From Sphingopyxis sp. QXT-31 (GTDB lineage Bacteria > Pseudomonadota > Alphaproteobacteria > Sphingomonadales > Sphingomonadaceae): DNA of 64,000 bases. This document shows positions 8,299 through 16,807 of the stretch, in pieces. The translations under genes were made by a program, and so were the position numbers. The stretch spans positions 1,612,001 through 1,676,000 of the forward strand of contig NZ_CP019449.1 in NCBI RefSeq assembly GCF_001984035.1. Direction: 5' to 3'. Every line of letters begins with the position of its first letter. Position 1 is the first letter of the stretch. Under the pieces are notes generated by a model that saw only the letters and a list, made by a program, of their open reading frames with translations, was not told the origin of the DNA and ran no database searches.

Positions 8299-9423
8299 AT
8301 GCTGTCCCCCATTTGCGCGATGCTCGGCATCGAATTCCCGCTCCTCGCCTTCTCGCACTGCCGCGACGTCGTCGTCGCGGTGTCGAAGGCCGGCGGCATG
8401 GGCGTCTTCGGCGCCGCCGGCATTCCGCCCGAGCGGCTCGAGGAAGAACTGGCGTGGATCGACCAGCATATCGGCGGCAAACCCTATGGCGTCGATCTGA
8501 TCGTCCCCAACAGCTTCGCGGGCAAGGGCGAGGAAAAGGCCGCGCGCCCCGCAATCCCCGACGAGCATAAGGCCTTCGTCGCCGATCTCCTTGAAAAACA
8601 TGGCGTCGACGCGGGCAGCGTCGGCGGCGTCAGCTCCAGCCTCGGCGACAATATGAGCGACGCCGGCGCCGCCGCGCTTCTGGAAGTAGCCTTCCGCCAC
8701 CCGATCGGGCTGATCGCCAACGCGCTCGGTGTGCCGCCGCCGCTGATGCTCGAACTCGGCAAGCGCAACGACGTGCCGGTGGCCGCGCTCGTCGGCACGC
8801 GCGACCATGCGCTGGCGCAGGTCCGCGCCGGGGTCGATATCCTGGTGGTCGCGGGCGGCGAGGCGGGCGGCCATTGCGGCGAAGTCGCTACGATGGTGCT
8901 CGTGCCCGAGGTCGCCGCCGCGGTCGAAGCTGTGGGCGCCACGACCCCGATCCTCGCCGCGGGCGGCATCGTCACCGGGCGCCAGATGGCGGCGGCGATG
9001 GCGATGGGCGCGCACGGCGCTTGGACCGGCTCGGTGTGGCTGACCACGGCCGAGGCCGAGACCAACCCGGTGGTGAAGGAAAAGATGCTCGCCGCCTCGT
9101 CGCGCGACACGGTGCGCTCGAAGAGCCGTACCGGCAAACCCTCGCGCCAGCTCCGCTCGCCGTGGACCGACGCCTGGGAAGCCGAAGGTGCGCCCAAGCC
9201 GCTGCCGATGCCGCTCCAGTCGCTGGTCAGCGAACCCGCGCTGCGCCAGGTCGACAAGCTCTCCGAAGGCGGCCACGAGGGCGCAAAACACCTCGCGACC
9301 TACTGGGTCGGCCAGGGCGTCGGGCTGATGAACGAGGCGATGGGCGCCGGGCAGGTCGTCCAGGCGTTCAAGGAGGACTGGGTCGCCGCCTGCGAACGGC
9401 TGAACGGCTTTATCGGGGATTGA
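8299..9423 (+). CDS. FMN-dependent nitronate monooxygenase-type oxidoreductase
   Basis: A 374-aa TIM-barrel flavoprotein of the 2-nitropropane dioxygenase / NPD family. The signature GGEAGGHCG is present with H192 in the position of the catalytic His, and the phosphate-binding segments AAGGI and GAHGAWTG follow. A clear ribosome site (GAGAGG) precedes the ATG at 8299. Family members oxidise propionate-3-nitronate and other nitronates, but many homologues have unknown substrates. Immediately downstream is copy 2 of the dispersed repeat, between it and the convergent cyclophilin gene. Confidence 0.85.
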   Translation: MLSPICAMLGIEFPLLAFSHCRDVVVAVSKAGGMGVFGAAGIPPERLEEELAWIDQHIGGKPYGVDLIVPNSFAGKGEEKAARPAIPDEHKAFVADLLEKHGVDAGSVGGVSSSLGDNMSDAGAAALLEVAFRHPIGLIANALGVPPPLMLELGKRNDVPVAALVGTRDHALAQVRAGVDILVVAGGEAGGHCGEVATMVLVPEVAAAVEAVGATTPILAAGGIVTGRQMAAAMAMGAHGAWTGSVWLTTAEAETNPVVKEKMLAASSRDTVRSKSRTGKPSRQLRSPWTDAWEAEGAPKPLPMPLQSLVSEPALRQVDKLSEGGHEGAKHLATYWVGQGVGLMNEAMGAGQVVQAFKEDWVAACERLNGFIGD

Positions 9424-9434
9424 TTCACAAAAAA

Positions 9435-9610
9435 CCTCCCCCTTGATGGGGGAGGCAGCGAGACTTGGCAGCTTGCTGCCTAGTCGCAGCGGAGGGGGTG
9501 CGCTCTCGGCCCGAAGCGGCGGCGCAAGGATGTACCGTCACCCCCCATCCAACTTCGCGTAATCGCTTCGCGATAAGGCTGCGTATCCTTCCTCCATCAA
9601 GGGGGAAGGA
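9435..9610. repeat. Dispersed ~177-bp repeat, copy 2
   Basis: This has the same architecture as the element at 3196-3372: inverted ends (CCCCCTTGATGGGGGAGG left, CCATCAAGGGGGAAGG right), a first hairpin GGCAGC-TT-GCTGCC (9467-9480) and a second ATCGC-TTC-GCGAT (9562-9574). Both stems differ in sequence from copy 1 yet keep perfect pairing, so the base changes are compensatory. It lies between convergent genes. Confidence 0.85.
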
Positions 9611-9617
9611 GCGCCAA

Positions 9618-10067
9618 TCAGGCCACCGTCGCCTTGACGATCTTGCCCGGCTCGCGCGGCGGCTCGCCCTTGGGCAGCGCGTCGACATTTTCCATGCCCT
9701 CGATCACTTCGCCCCACACGGTGTACTGCTTGTCAAGGAAGCGCGCGTCGTCGAAGCAGATGAAGAACTGGCTGTTCGCGCTGTTCGGGTTCTGCGACCG
9801 CGCCATCGAGCACACGCCGCGGACGTGCGGTTCGGCGTTGAATTCCTGCGGCAGGTCGGGAAGCTTGCTGCCGCCCATGCCGGTGCCTGTCGGATCGCCG
9901 CCCTGCGCCATGAAACCCGGGATCACGCGGTGGAAAACGACGCCGTCGTAAAAGCCTTCCTTGGCGAGGTCGGTGATGCGCTCGACGTGCAGCGGCGCCA
10001 GATCGGGACGCAGGCGGATGACGACGTCGCCGGTCGACAGTGACAGGGTGAGGGTCTGTTCGGTCAT
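9618..10067 (-). CDS. Peptidyl-prolyl cis-trans isomerase, cyclophilin type
   Basis: A 149-aa single-domain cyclophilin without a signal peptide, therefore cytoplasmic. Visible motifs are FHRVIPGFMAQGGD (active-site Arg, Phe, Gln), SMARSQNPNSANSQFFIC and the VWGEVIEGM strand. It catalyses proline isomerisation during folding. AGGAG lies 8 nt before the ATG at 10067. Length is that of the PpiB-like family. It stands alone, with mgtE diverging from it. Confidence 0.93.
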   Translation of the reverse strand: MTEQTLTLSLSTGDVVIRLRPDLAPLHVERITDLAKEGFYDGVVFHRVIPGFMAQGGDPTGTGMGGSKLPDLPQEFNAEPHVRGVCSMARSQNPNSANSQFFICFDDARFLDKQYTVWGEVIEGMENVDALPKGEPPREPGKIVKATVA

Positions 10068-10221
10068 GAAAAGCTCCTGAAAAAGGGATTGGCGGTCCCA
10101 TAGCCGCGCGGCGCGCCAATGCCACGCAGAAATTGCGCAGCCCGCCCGCGCGGCGTTGCCTTATGCCGGGCGCGGGCCTAGGGGGAGGCAGAGACACCGC
10201 ACAGCCAGGGAGGACCGCGCG

Positions 10222-11646
10222 ATGGACAAACGCGAAGATTCCCTGCCGACCGAAGACGTGCTGGTCGAGACCCCCGAGACCGAACTCGACGAGGACGACC
10301 GGCTGAAGCCCGAATTCGTCCGCGACGTCATCGAACTCGCCGAGGCCGGCGAAGGCGAGGCCGCGCGCGAGCGCATCGGCCGCCTGCACCCCGCCGACAT
10401 CGCCGACCTGTTCGAACTCGCGCGCGCCGACGAACGCCCGATGCTCGCCGCAGTCATCGGCGACCTGCTTTCCGCCGACGTGCTTGCGGAAATGAACGAC
10501 TATGTACGCGAGGAGCTGATCGACCTGCTCGCGCCCGAGCAGGTGGCCGAACTCGCCTCCGAACTCGATACCGACGACGCCGTCGCGATCATCGAGGACA
10601 TGGAGGAGGACGAGCAGCAGGCCGTCCTCGAGGCGATGGAGCCCGAGGATCGCGCCGCGATCGAGGACGCGCTCTCCTTCCCCGAGGAAACCGCCGGCCG
10701 CCTGATGCAGCGCGAGTTCGTCGCGGTGCCCGAACATGTCACCGTCGGCGACGTCATCGATCGGCTGCGCGAAGACACCGACCTGACCAGCGATTTCTGG
10801 GAAATCTTCGTCGTCGACCCGAAACATCGGCCGGTCGGCACCTGCCAGCTCAGCTGGATCCTGCGTACCCCGCGCGACATCGCCATCGGCGACGTGATGA
10901 AGCGCGAACAGACGCTGATCCCGGTCGACATGGATCAGGAAGAGGTCGCGCTGCGCTTCCAGAAATATGCGCTGATCTCGGCCGCGGTGGTCGACAAGGC
11001 CGGACGCCTCGTCGGCATGATCACCGTCGACGACGTCGTGCACATCATCCAGGAAGAGGCCGGCGAGGACATCCTGCGCCTGTCGGGCGCCGGCGACGGC
11101 GACATCAACGAACCGATCCGCGACACCTATGTGGCGCGCGTGCGCTGGCTCGTCGCCAACCTAGGCACTGCGCTCGTCGCCTCGTCGATCGTCGGCTTTT
11201 TCGGCGGTGCGATCGAACATATGGTCGCGCTAGCCGCGTTGATGCCGATCGTCGCGGGGGTCGGCGGCAATGCAGGCACGCAAACCCTGGCGGTCACCGT
11301 TCGCGCGCTCGCGATGAACCAGCTCACCGATTCGAACAGCTGGCGCGCGATCTTCCGCGAAATGAAGATCGCCTTGCTCAACGGCGGCACGATCGCGGCG
11401 ATCGCCGGGGCCGCGACCGCATTGTGGTTCGGTAATCCCCTGCTCGGCGGCGTCATCGCCGCGGCGATGGTCGTCAACATCTTCGTCGCTGGGGTCGCGG
11501 GGGTCGCGATCCCGCTTCTGCTCGACCGGCTCGACCAGGATCCGGCGGTCGCGAGCTCGATTTTCGTGACGATGACGACGGATTCGATGGGATTTTTGGC
11601 GTTCCTCGGCCTCGCGGTCGCCAGTGGGCTCACATTGTTGGGCTGA
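10222..11646 (+). CDS. mgtE: MgtE-type magnesium transporter
   Basis: A 474-aa protein with the MgtE layout: an acidic N-terminal helical domain with repeated LHPADIADLFE-like units (about 40-170), two CBS domains (about 170-300; the second contains GRLVGMITVDDVVH) and a C-terminal five-helix channel domain (about 320-474) with the conserved GGNAGTQ pore motif. The N domain and CBS pair gate the channel by Mg binding. The ATG at 10222 follows AGGGAGG and begins the charged N-domain. The reading frame is open 22 codons further upstream but without homology. I saw no M-box leader. Confidence 0.95.
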   Translation: MDKREDSLPTEDVLVETPETELDEDDRLKPEFVRDVIELAEAGEGEAARERIGRLHPADIADLFELARADERPMLAAVIGDLLSADVLAEMNDYVREELIDLLAPEQVAELASELDTDDAVAIIEDMEEDEQQAVLEAMEPEDRAAIEDALSFPEETAGRLMQREFVAVPEHVTVGDVIDRLREDTDLTSDFWEIFVVDPKHRPVGTCQLSWILRTPRDIAIGDVMKREQTLIPVDMDQEEVALRFQKYALISAAVVDKAGRLVGMITVDDVVHIIQEEAGEDILRLSGAGDGDINEPIRDTYVARVRWLVANLGTALVASSIVGFFGGAIEHMVALAALMPIVAGVGGNAGTQTLAVTVRALAMNQLTDSNSWRAIFREMKIALLNGGTIAAIAGAATALWFGNPLLGGVIAAAMVVNIFVAGVAGVAIPLLLDRLDQDPAVASSIFVTMTTDSMGFLAFLGLAVASGLTLLG

Positions 11647-11712
11647 CAACGCGCTGGAATCGCTGACGATTCGAGAAAAACGAAAAAATTTTCATCCTCC
11701 GAACTTTTTTTT

Positions 11713-11738
11713 GGAACTTATCCCCAGACTCAGCGGTT
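11713..11738 (+). promoter_or_regulatory. Possible EcfG-type (general stress sigma) promoter upstream of entericidin
   Basis: GGAAC at 11713-11717 is followed after 16 nt by CGGTT. The alphaproteobacterial EcfG consensus is GGAAC-N16/17-CGTT, so the -35 is perfect and the -10 carries one extra or changed base. It lies about 130 nt before the entericidin ATG in an otherwise A/T-rich intergenic stretch after mgtE. Confidence 0.4.
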
Positions 11739-11789
11739 TCCCATATGAGCAGCGGTCATCGCCCCCCCGCAGCGCTGCTCAGCAACATT

Positions 11790-11834
11790 GGCCCGGCGCG
11801 TATTCCCTCCCCCCCCCTCGAAGCGTGCCGGGCC
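11790..11834. other. Stable hairpin between mgtE and the entericidin gene
   Basis: GGCCCGGC (11790-11797) pairs with GCCGGGCC (11827-11834), with a C-rich loop, and ATTTT follows. It could end mgtE transcription or form part of the entericidin leader. The 11647-11869 gap otherwise holds only A/T-rich sequence and the candidate promoter. Confidence 0.4.
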
Positions 11835-11869
11835 ATTTTGCATCTGGTCCCAAAACAAGGTGAAGAACG

Positions 11870-11998
11870 ATGTCGAGTTTTCGCGTGATCATTCTGGCGT
11901 TGATGGCAAGCTTTCTGGTCGCTGGCTGCAACACCGTAAAGGGTGCCGGCCGCGATATCGAATCGGTCGGCAAAGCAGGCGAAGACGCGATCGACTGA
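11870..11998 (+). CDS. Entericidin-type small lipoprotein
   Basis: A 42-aa protein. The N-terminal hydrophobic signal ends in the lipobox LVAGC (C20), followed by NTVKGAGRDIESVGKAGEDA, close in pattern to EcnA/EcnB (C-N-T-x-x-G-x-G-x-D-I-x-x-x-G). The mature lipoprotein would be only 23 residues. E. coli entericidins are a bacteriolytic toxin/antidote pair under stress sigma control; here only one member is present, as usual in alphaproteobacteria, where many belong to the EcfG regulon. AAGG lies 10 nt before the ATG. A hairpin with a T run follows inside the end of convergent tatC. Confidence 0.85.
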   Translation: MSSFRVIILALMASFLVAGCNTVKGAGRDIESVGKAGEDAID

Positions 11999-12010
11999 TC
12001 GCTTCCTAGC

Positions 12011-12817
12011 TCAGGCCTCTTCGAGAGGCTCGACAGGCGCCGCTTCGGCGCCTGTTTTGCGTCGGCGCTGCGTGAACCAGATCGCGAAGATCGACAGCTC
12101 GTAAAGCAGGATCAGCGGCACCGCGAGCAGGAACTGGCTCAGGATATCGGGCGGCGTCGCGACCGCGGCGATCGCGAAGGCGGCGACGATCATGTAGCGC
12201 CGCGCCGACACCAGCTGCTGGCGCGTGACGATCCCCGAGCGCTCGAGCAACATCAGCAGGATCGGCAGCAGGAAACAGATGCCGAACGCCATGATAAACT
12301 GCATGATGAAGCTGAGGTAATTCGCGACTGAGGGCAGCGCCTCCTGCTGGATACCGCCGAGGTCGCCCTGGAAGCCGAGCAGGAATTTGAGCGCTACCGG
12401 CACCGTCACGAAATAGGCGAGGCAGGCGCCCGCAGTGAACAGCACGGGAGTCGCGAAGATGAAAGGCAGCAGCGCACGCTTTTCGTTGCGATAGAGGCCC
12501 GGCGCGACGAATTTCCACAGTTGGTTGGCGATCACCGGAAAGGCGATCATCGTCGCTGCGAACAGCGCGACTTTGATCTGGACGAAAAAGGCCTCGAACA
12601 GCTGGGTATAGATAATCTTGCCCTGCCCCGCCGCGACGAGCGGCTGGACGAGGATGCGGAAGATATCCTCGGCAAAATAGAGACAGACGCCGAACGCCAC
12701 CGCGACCGCGACCAGCGACTTGAGCAGCCGCGAGCGCAGTTCGATCAGATGGTCGAGCAGCGGCATCTTGCCGCCGGCGCCATCCTCTTCGGCGGTCACG
12801 GGACCCTCGGCGCTCAT
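12011..12817 (-). CDS. tatC: Twin-arginine translocase subunit TatC
   Basis: A 268-aa inner-membrane protein with six predicted helices. It begins [13 protein letters not shown] and the conserved cytoplasmic N-terminal motif [12 protein letters not shown] follows at about residues 20-31, the twin-arginine signal binding region. TatC recruits folded substrates with RR leaders and assembles with TatA/TatB. The start overlaps the tatB stop by 4 nt. Several Tat substrates appear in this window (PhoX, PhoD, the 141-aa protein at 31604-32029). The last codons carry the terminator of the convergent entericidin gene. Confidence 0.96.
   Translation of the reverse strand: MSAEGPVTAEEDGAGGKMPLLDHLIELRSRLLKSLVAVAVAFGVCLYFAEDIFRILVQPLVAAGQGKIIYTQLFEAFFVQIKVALFAATMIAFPVIANQLWKFVAPGLYRNEKRALLPFIFATPVLFTAGACLAYFVTVPVALKFLLGFQGDLGGIQQEALPSVANYLSFIMQFIMAFGICFLLPILLMLLERSGIVTRQQLVSARRYMIVAAFAIAAVATPPDILSQFLLAVPLILLYELSIFAIWFTQRRRKTGAEAAPVEPLEEA
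12033..12058 (+). terminator. Rho-independent terminator of entericidin gene, inside tatC 3' end
   Basis: ACAGGCGCC (12033-12041), loop GCTTC, GGCGCCTGT (12047-12055), then a run of T. The hairpin lies 35 nt after the entericidin stop and within the final codons of convergent tatC. Confidence 0.75.
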
Positions 12818-13191
12818 GGCAGCGGCCCGTCCTTCGGCGGCACCGTGTGCGTTTCGGGAGTCGCCGCGGCTTCGGGCGCGGTGGCGCCTTCGTTCTTCAC
12901 CGGTTCGGGAGGCGCCTTGGCGATCGAGACCGCGGGCGGCGTGTCGTCGTCGATGCGCGGGAACTCGCGCATGATCGCCTCGTTCTGCGACCGCCATTGC
13001 TTCTCGAGTTCCTCGAGCTCGGCCTCGCGCATCATCGTGTCGAGGCCGGCGCGAAAGTGGCGTGCCATGCCCTTCGCCTTGCCCATCCACTTACCGACGA
13101 AGCGCATCGCTTTCGGCAGGTCCTTGGGGCCGATGACGACCAAGGCCACCACCACCACGAGCAGCAACTCGGTGGGCGCTACATCGAACAT
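12814..13191 (-). CDS. tatB: Twin-arginine translocase subunit TatB
   Basis: A 125-aa protein with one N-terminal membrane helix ([22 protein letters not shown]), the Pro hinge GPKDLP, an amphipathic helix with [18 protein letters not shown], and a disordered Pro/Ala-rich tail. The Glu near residue 8 and the GPKDLP hinge distinguish TatB from TatA. TatB forms the receptor complex with TatC. It overlaps tatC by 4 nt and follows tatA by 31 nt. Confidence 0.95.
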   Translation of the reverse strand: MFDVAPTELLLVVVVALVVIGPKDLPKAMRFVGKWMGKAKGMARHFRAGLDTMMREAELEELEKQWRSQNEAIMREFPRIDDDTPPAVSIAKAPPEPVKNEGATAPEAAATPETHTVPPKDGPLP

Positions 13192-13222
13192 CTAGCTTGG
13201 CTTCCCCGCAGGCGGAACGCGG

Positions 13223-13453
13223 TCAGAGCGTATCGCGGTCGGCGGTCGGGGTCGGCGACGGCGCGGCGTCGGGCGCGCGCTGGCCTTCGAGATGCTTGGG
13301 CGCGGGCGGCGTATCGTCTTCCGACATGCCCTTCTTGAAGCTCTTGATGCCCTTGGCGACGTCGCCCATCATGTCCGAAAAACGGCCCTTGCCGAACAGC
13401 AGCAGGACCAGAATCCCGACGATCAGCCAGTGCCAGATGCTCAAACCACCCAT
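13223..13453 (-). CDS. tatA: Twin-arginine translocase subunit TatA
   Basis: A 76-aa protein: membrane helix [17 protein letters not shown], hinge FGKGR, amphipathic helix [17 protein letters not shown], acidic Ser-Glu-Asp-Asp stretch, then a short Pro-rich tail. FGKGRFS and KGIKSFKKG are typical of TatA, which polymerises to form the transport pore. The ATG at 13453 follows AAGGAG at the usual spacing; a longer frame upstream is not homologous. It is first of the tatA-tatB-tatC run and sits 69 nt after scpB. Confidence 0.95.
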   Translation of the reverse strand: MGGLSIWHWLIVGILVLLLFGKGRFSDMMGDVAKGIKSFKKGMSEDDTPPAPKHLEGQRAPDAAPSPTPTADRDTL

Positions 13454-13522
13454 CTCAAATCTCCTTGAGCCGCCCATATAAGGGCAAGCCCTGCCGAATG
13501 CACGTTGCGAATGAAAAAAGCG

Positions 13523-14116
13523 TCAGGCTTCTTCGCCGTCCTTGACCAGGTCCAGCTCGCCCATCGCCTCTTCGAGCGCGAGATCGACCGGGTCGAGCAG
13601 GCCTGCGGCGCGCAGATCCTCGATACCCGGCAAATCCTTGCGGCTGCTAAGCCCGAAATGCTGCAAAAATGCGTCGGTGGTCTTATAGATCAGCGGCCGC
13701 CCCGGAACCTCGCGGCGCCCCGCGGGCGCGATCCATTCGGCCTCCATCAGCACGTCGAGCGTACCCTTCGAGGTCTGGACGCCGCGGATCGCCTCGATCT
13801 CGGCGCGGCTGACCGGCTCGTGATAGGCGACAATGGCCAGCACCTCGGACGCCGCGCGCGACAGCTTGCGCGGATCGTCGCGCTCGCGGCGCAGCAGGTG
13901 CGCGAGGTCGGCGGGGGTCTGGAAATGCCAGTGCCCGCCGCGCTCGACCAACTCGATCCCGCTCCCCGCGTGGCGCGCCGCGATCGCCTGGATGACCGCC
14001 TTGACCTCGGCAACCGGGATTTCCTCGGCAAAGCGCGCCGCGATCTGCCGCGCGTCGAGCGGCTCGTCGCTGGCGAACAGCATCGCCTCTATCGCGCGTT
14101 CGCGGTCGTCGATCAT
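13523..14116 (-). CDS. scpB: Segregation and condensation protein B
   Basis: A 197-aa winged-helix protein, the ScpB partner of the SMC-ScpA condensin. The start IDDRERAIEAMLFASDEPL is the standard ScpB opening, and RAASEVLAIVAYHEPVSRAEIEAIRGV is the family core. It overlaps the end of scpA by 4 nt (coupled translation). The C-terminus is acidic. smc itself is not in this window. Confidence 0.95.
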   Translation of the reverse strand: MIDDRERAIEAMLFASDEPLDARQIAARFAEEIPVAEVKAVIQAIAARHAGSGIELVERGGHWHFQTPADLAHLLRRERDDPRKLSRAASEVLAIVAYHEPVSRAEIEAIRGVQTSKGTLDVLMEAEWIAPAGRREVPGRPLIYKTTDAFLQHFGLSSRKDLPGIEDLRAAGLLDPVDLALEEAMGELDLVKDGEEA

Positions 14117-14898
14117 GGCGCTTCTTGTCCCATTTGGGCAGCCCTCAGATAAAGCGGTTCGAACGCGGCCTCCTGCTTGAGGTCGACGCGCCCCTGCCGC
14201 GCGAGTTCGAGCGCGGCGACGAAGCTGGACGCGATCGCCGAGCGGCGCAAGGGGCCGTCATAGTCGGTCGGCAGGAAATCGGCGAGTTCGGCCCAGTCGA
14301 GCTTGATCCCGATCAGCCGTTCGAGATGATGCAGCGCCGCGTCGAGGGTGATCACGGGGCGCCGCGCGACCATATGCACGACCGGCTCGGTGCGCGCCTT
14401 CACCTGGCCATAGGCCGACAGCAGGTCGTACAGGCTGGCGTCCCAGCGCCGCAGCTTGACGTCGCGCAGCCCCTCGGGCTTCGGGCGCAGGAAGACGTCG
14501 CGCCCGACGCGGTCGCGCGCGAGCAGCCGCGCCGCCGCCTCGCGCATCGCGGCAAGCCGCTGCAACCGCAGTTGGAGGCGCAGCGCGAGTTCGTCGGGCG
14601 AGGGTTCCTCGAGCGGGTCCTTGGGCAGCAGCAGCGCCGATTTGAGGTAAGCGAGCCACGCCGCCATCACCAGATAATCGGCCGCGACCTCCAGCTTCGC
14701 ACGCATTTCCGAAATGAAGCCCAGATATTGCTCGACCAGCTGAAGGATCGAAATCTGCCGGAGGTCGACCTTCTGGCTGCGCGCCAGCGTCAGCAGCAGA
14801 TCGAGCGGGCCTTCCCAGCTGTCGAGGGAGAGTTGCAGCGCATCCTCGCGCTCGCCCGCCGCCGGTGCCACATCATAGTCGAGCGGCAGTTCCTCCAT
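14113..14898 (-). CDS. scpA: Segregation and condensation protein A (kleisin)
   Basis: A 261-aa kleisin subunit of bacterial condensin. The family signature GPLDLLLTLARSQKVDLRQISILQLVEQYL is at about residues 30-60 (N-terminal part contacts the SMC neck), followed by AADYLVMAAWLAYLKSALLLP. The C-terminal winged helix (about 190-250) would bind the SMC head. It lies 16 nt after nagZ and overlaps scpB, in the usual alphaproteobacterial order. Confidence 0.95.
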   Translation of the reverse strand: MEELPLDYDVAPAAGEREDALQLSLDSWEGPLDLLLTLARSQKVDLRQISILQLVEQYLGFISEMRAKLEVAADYLVMAAWLAYLKSALLLPKDPLEEPSPDELALRLQLRLQRLAAMREAAARLLARDRVGRDVFLRPKPEGLRDVKLRRWDASLYDLLSAYGQVKARTEPVVHMVARRPVITLDAALHHLERLIGIKLDWAELADFLPTDYDGPLRRSAIASSFVAALELARQGRVDLKQEAAFEPLYLRAAQMGQEAP

Positions 14899-14914
14899 TC
14901 GGGTCAGGCCCCCA

Positions 14915-15922
14915 TCACGCCAAAGCTAGCAGCGCGTCGCGCTGGTCGACGAGCAGCGCGAACTGGCGCGCGTCGTGCGTCCCCGCGATGCGGTCCATCG
15001 CCCCTTCGAGCCGGGCGCGCGAGATCGTACTGATCGGGTCGAGGCTGTTCGCGATGCCAACCATGTCGTCCATCTTGCCCCAGCAATTGAGTGCGATGTC
15101 GCAGCCCGCTGCGACCGCCGAGGCGGCGCGCGACGGCACGTCGCCCGACAGCGCCTCCATGTCGAGGTCGTCGCTCATCAGCAGCCCATGGAACCCGATG
15201 CGCTGGCGGATCACGCTGTCGATCACCAGCGGCGACAGAGTCGCGGGGCGGTCGGGGTCCCAGGCGGTGAAGACGACGTGGCAGGTCATCGCCATCGCCG
15301 CGTCGCGCAGCGCCGCGAATGGGGCCAAGTCGGTCTGGAGGTCGCGGTCGAGCGCGTGGACGACGGGCAATTCCTTGTGCGAATCGAGCAAGGCGCGGCC
15401 GTGGCCGGGGATATGTTTGACGATGCCGACGACGCCGCCGTCCTGCAGCCCGTTCAGGATCGCGCGGCCGAGCGCCGCGACGCGCATCGGCTCGCTGCCG
15501 AGCGCGCGGTCGCCGATCACGTCGCTCGCGCCGGGCTGGCGCACGTCGAGCAAGGGCAGGCAATCGACCGTGATCCCGACCTCGGACAGCATCGACGCGA
15601 GCGCCATCGCGTTCAGCCGCGCCGCCTCGATCGCACTGGCGGGCGCGCGCTCATAAAGCGCGTCGAACGCCGCGCCGCTCGGGAAATCGGGCCATTCGGG
15701 CGCCTTCATCCGCGCGACCCGCCCGCCCTCCTGATCGATCAGGATCGGCAGATTGTCGCGCCCGTCCAAGTCGCGCAGGCTGTCGGTCAGCCGACGCAAC
15801 TGCTCGCGATTTTCGACATTGCGGCCGAAAATGATGTAGCCCGCGGGATCGCTGTCGCGAAAGAAGGCGCGCTCGTCGTCGCTGAGGGTCAAGCCCGAAA
15901 GGCCGAAGATGGCGGGTATCAT
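14915..15922 (-). CDS. nagZ: Beta-N-acetylhexosaminidase, peptidoglycan recycling
   Basis: A 335-aa glycoside hydrolase family 3 enzyme. It removes GlcNAc from 1,6-anhydro-muropeptides in the cytoplasm during cell-wall recycling. Visible motifs are LIDQEGGRVAR (61-71), KHIPGHG (169-175), D180-S-H182 and SDDLDM (250-255), which carries the nucleophile Asp. No signal peptide is present, as expected for NagZ. It lies between the SPOR gene and scpA in a conserved cluster. Confidence 0.95.
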   Translation of the reverse strand: MIPAIFGLSGLTLSDDERAFFRDSDPAGYIIFGRNVENREQLRRLTDSLRDLDGRDNLPILIDQEGGRVARMKAPEWPDFPSGAAFDALYERAPASAIEAARLNAMALASMLSEVGITVDCLPLLDVRQPGASDVIGDRALGSEPMRVAALGRAILNGLQDGGVVGIVKHIPGHGRALLDSHKELPVVHALDRDLQTDLAPFAALRDAAMAMTCHVVFTAWDPDRPATLSPLVIDSVIRQRIGFHGLLMSDDLDMEALSGDVPSRAASAVAAGCDIALNCWGKMDDMVGIANSLDPISTISRARLEGAMDRIAGTHDARQFALLVDQRDALLALA

Positions 15923-16027
15923 ACGTCAATCTCCACCGGCCGCCGCCCCCTCGAGCGGCCACCAATGCTGGAATGATGGCATGACAAGGTCAGCGAACCA
16001 ATGACCGCTGCGACGGGGCGAGCCGTT

Positions 16028-16807
16028 TCAGCGGACGACGACGCAATTTTCACCGGCAACGCGCAATTTCCCGCACAGGCTCTGCGCGTTGGCGGTCGTT
16101 CCCGCCACCGCGCGGAGGCGATAGACCTTGCCGCTGTCGACCGTCGCCGGCGACACCGATTTGCTCAGCCCCGACAGATAGGCGAAGCGCTTGGTCAGGT
16201 TGATCCACGCCTTTGCCGCGGCTTCCTCGCTGCTGAACGCGCCGAGCTGGATCATCGCCGACCCCGCCGGGGCAGGGGCAGCCTTGATTGCCGCCTCGGC
16301 GGTCTTGACCGAGGTCGCGACCGGCTTGCCCTTGTCCGCGGGCGCGGTTTTCGCGGCCGCCGCCTTGGCCGCAGCGGCCTTGTCGGCTTCGGCCTTTTTC
16401 GCGGCCTTGGCCGCGGCCTCGCGCTCGGCGGGGGTCGCCGCCGGTTCCTCGGGCATGCGCGTCGGATCGACCTTGCCCGCGGGCAGCACGCCTTCGCTCG
16501 CGGCGAAGCTCGCGTCGCCCTCGCCTTCGAAGGTCTTGGCGGCGTCATTCTTGGGCGCGACCTTATAGTCGCCTTCCTGCGCCGCGATCAGTTCGCCCTG
16601 CCCGCGCGCGCCGCCATTCTGGATCCACCAGAGGCCGCCGAGCACCGCGCCGATCAGGACAAGGCCGCCGAGCACCATCACGAGCAGCCGGGTCGGCGAA
16701 ACCTCGCCGTCATCCTCATATTCGTCGGCGGCTTCGAGCCAGGGCAGCCGATCCTCGTCGCCCAGCCCCAGTCCGGCGTCCGTCGCGGCGTCCTTGTCTT
16801 CGGCCAT
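16028..16807 (-). CDS. SPOR-domain membrane protein
   Basis: A 259-aa protein: acidic cytoplasmic N-terminus, one membrane helix (about residues 41-62, LLVMVLGGLVLIGAVLGGLWW), a long Ala/Lys/Pro-rich linker, and a C-terminal SPOR domain (about 184-259) beginning AMIQLGAFSSEEAAAKAW and ending CVVVR. SPOR domains bind denuded glycan strands at division septa, so this is probably a divisome-associated protein of the DedD/FtsN type. Its ATG overlaps the argS stop (TGATG). The position argS-SPOR-nagZ is conserved in sphingomonads. Confidence 0.9.
   Translation of the reverse strand: MAEDKDAATDAGLGLGDEDRLPWLEAADEYEDDGEVSPTRLLVMVLGGLVLIGAVLGGLWWIQNGGARGQGELIAAQEGDYKVAPKNDAAKTFEGEGDASFAASEGVLPAGKVDPTRMPEEPAATPAEREAAAKAAKKAEADKAAAAKAAAAKTAPADKGKPVATSVKTAEAAIKAAPAPAGSAMIQLGAFSSEEAAAKAWINLTKRFAYLSGLSKSVSPATVDSGKVYRLRAVAGTTANAQSLCGKLRVAGENCVVVR

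Noticed and set aside
10068..10221. Possible magnesium riboswitch before mgtE
   Set aside because: The gap is short and shows no M-box-like helices or terminator; just a ribosome site.
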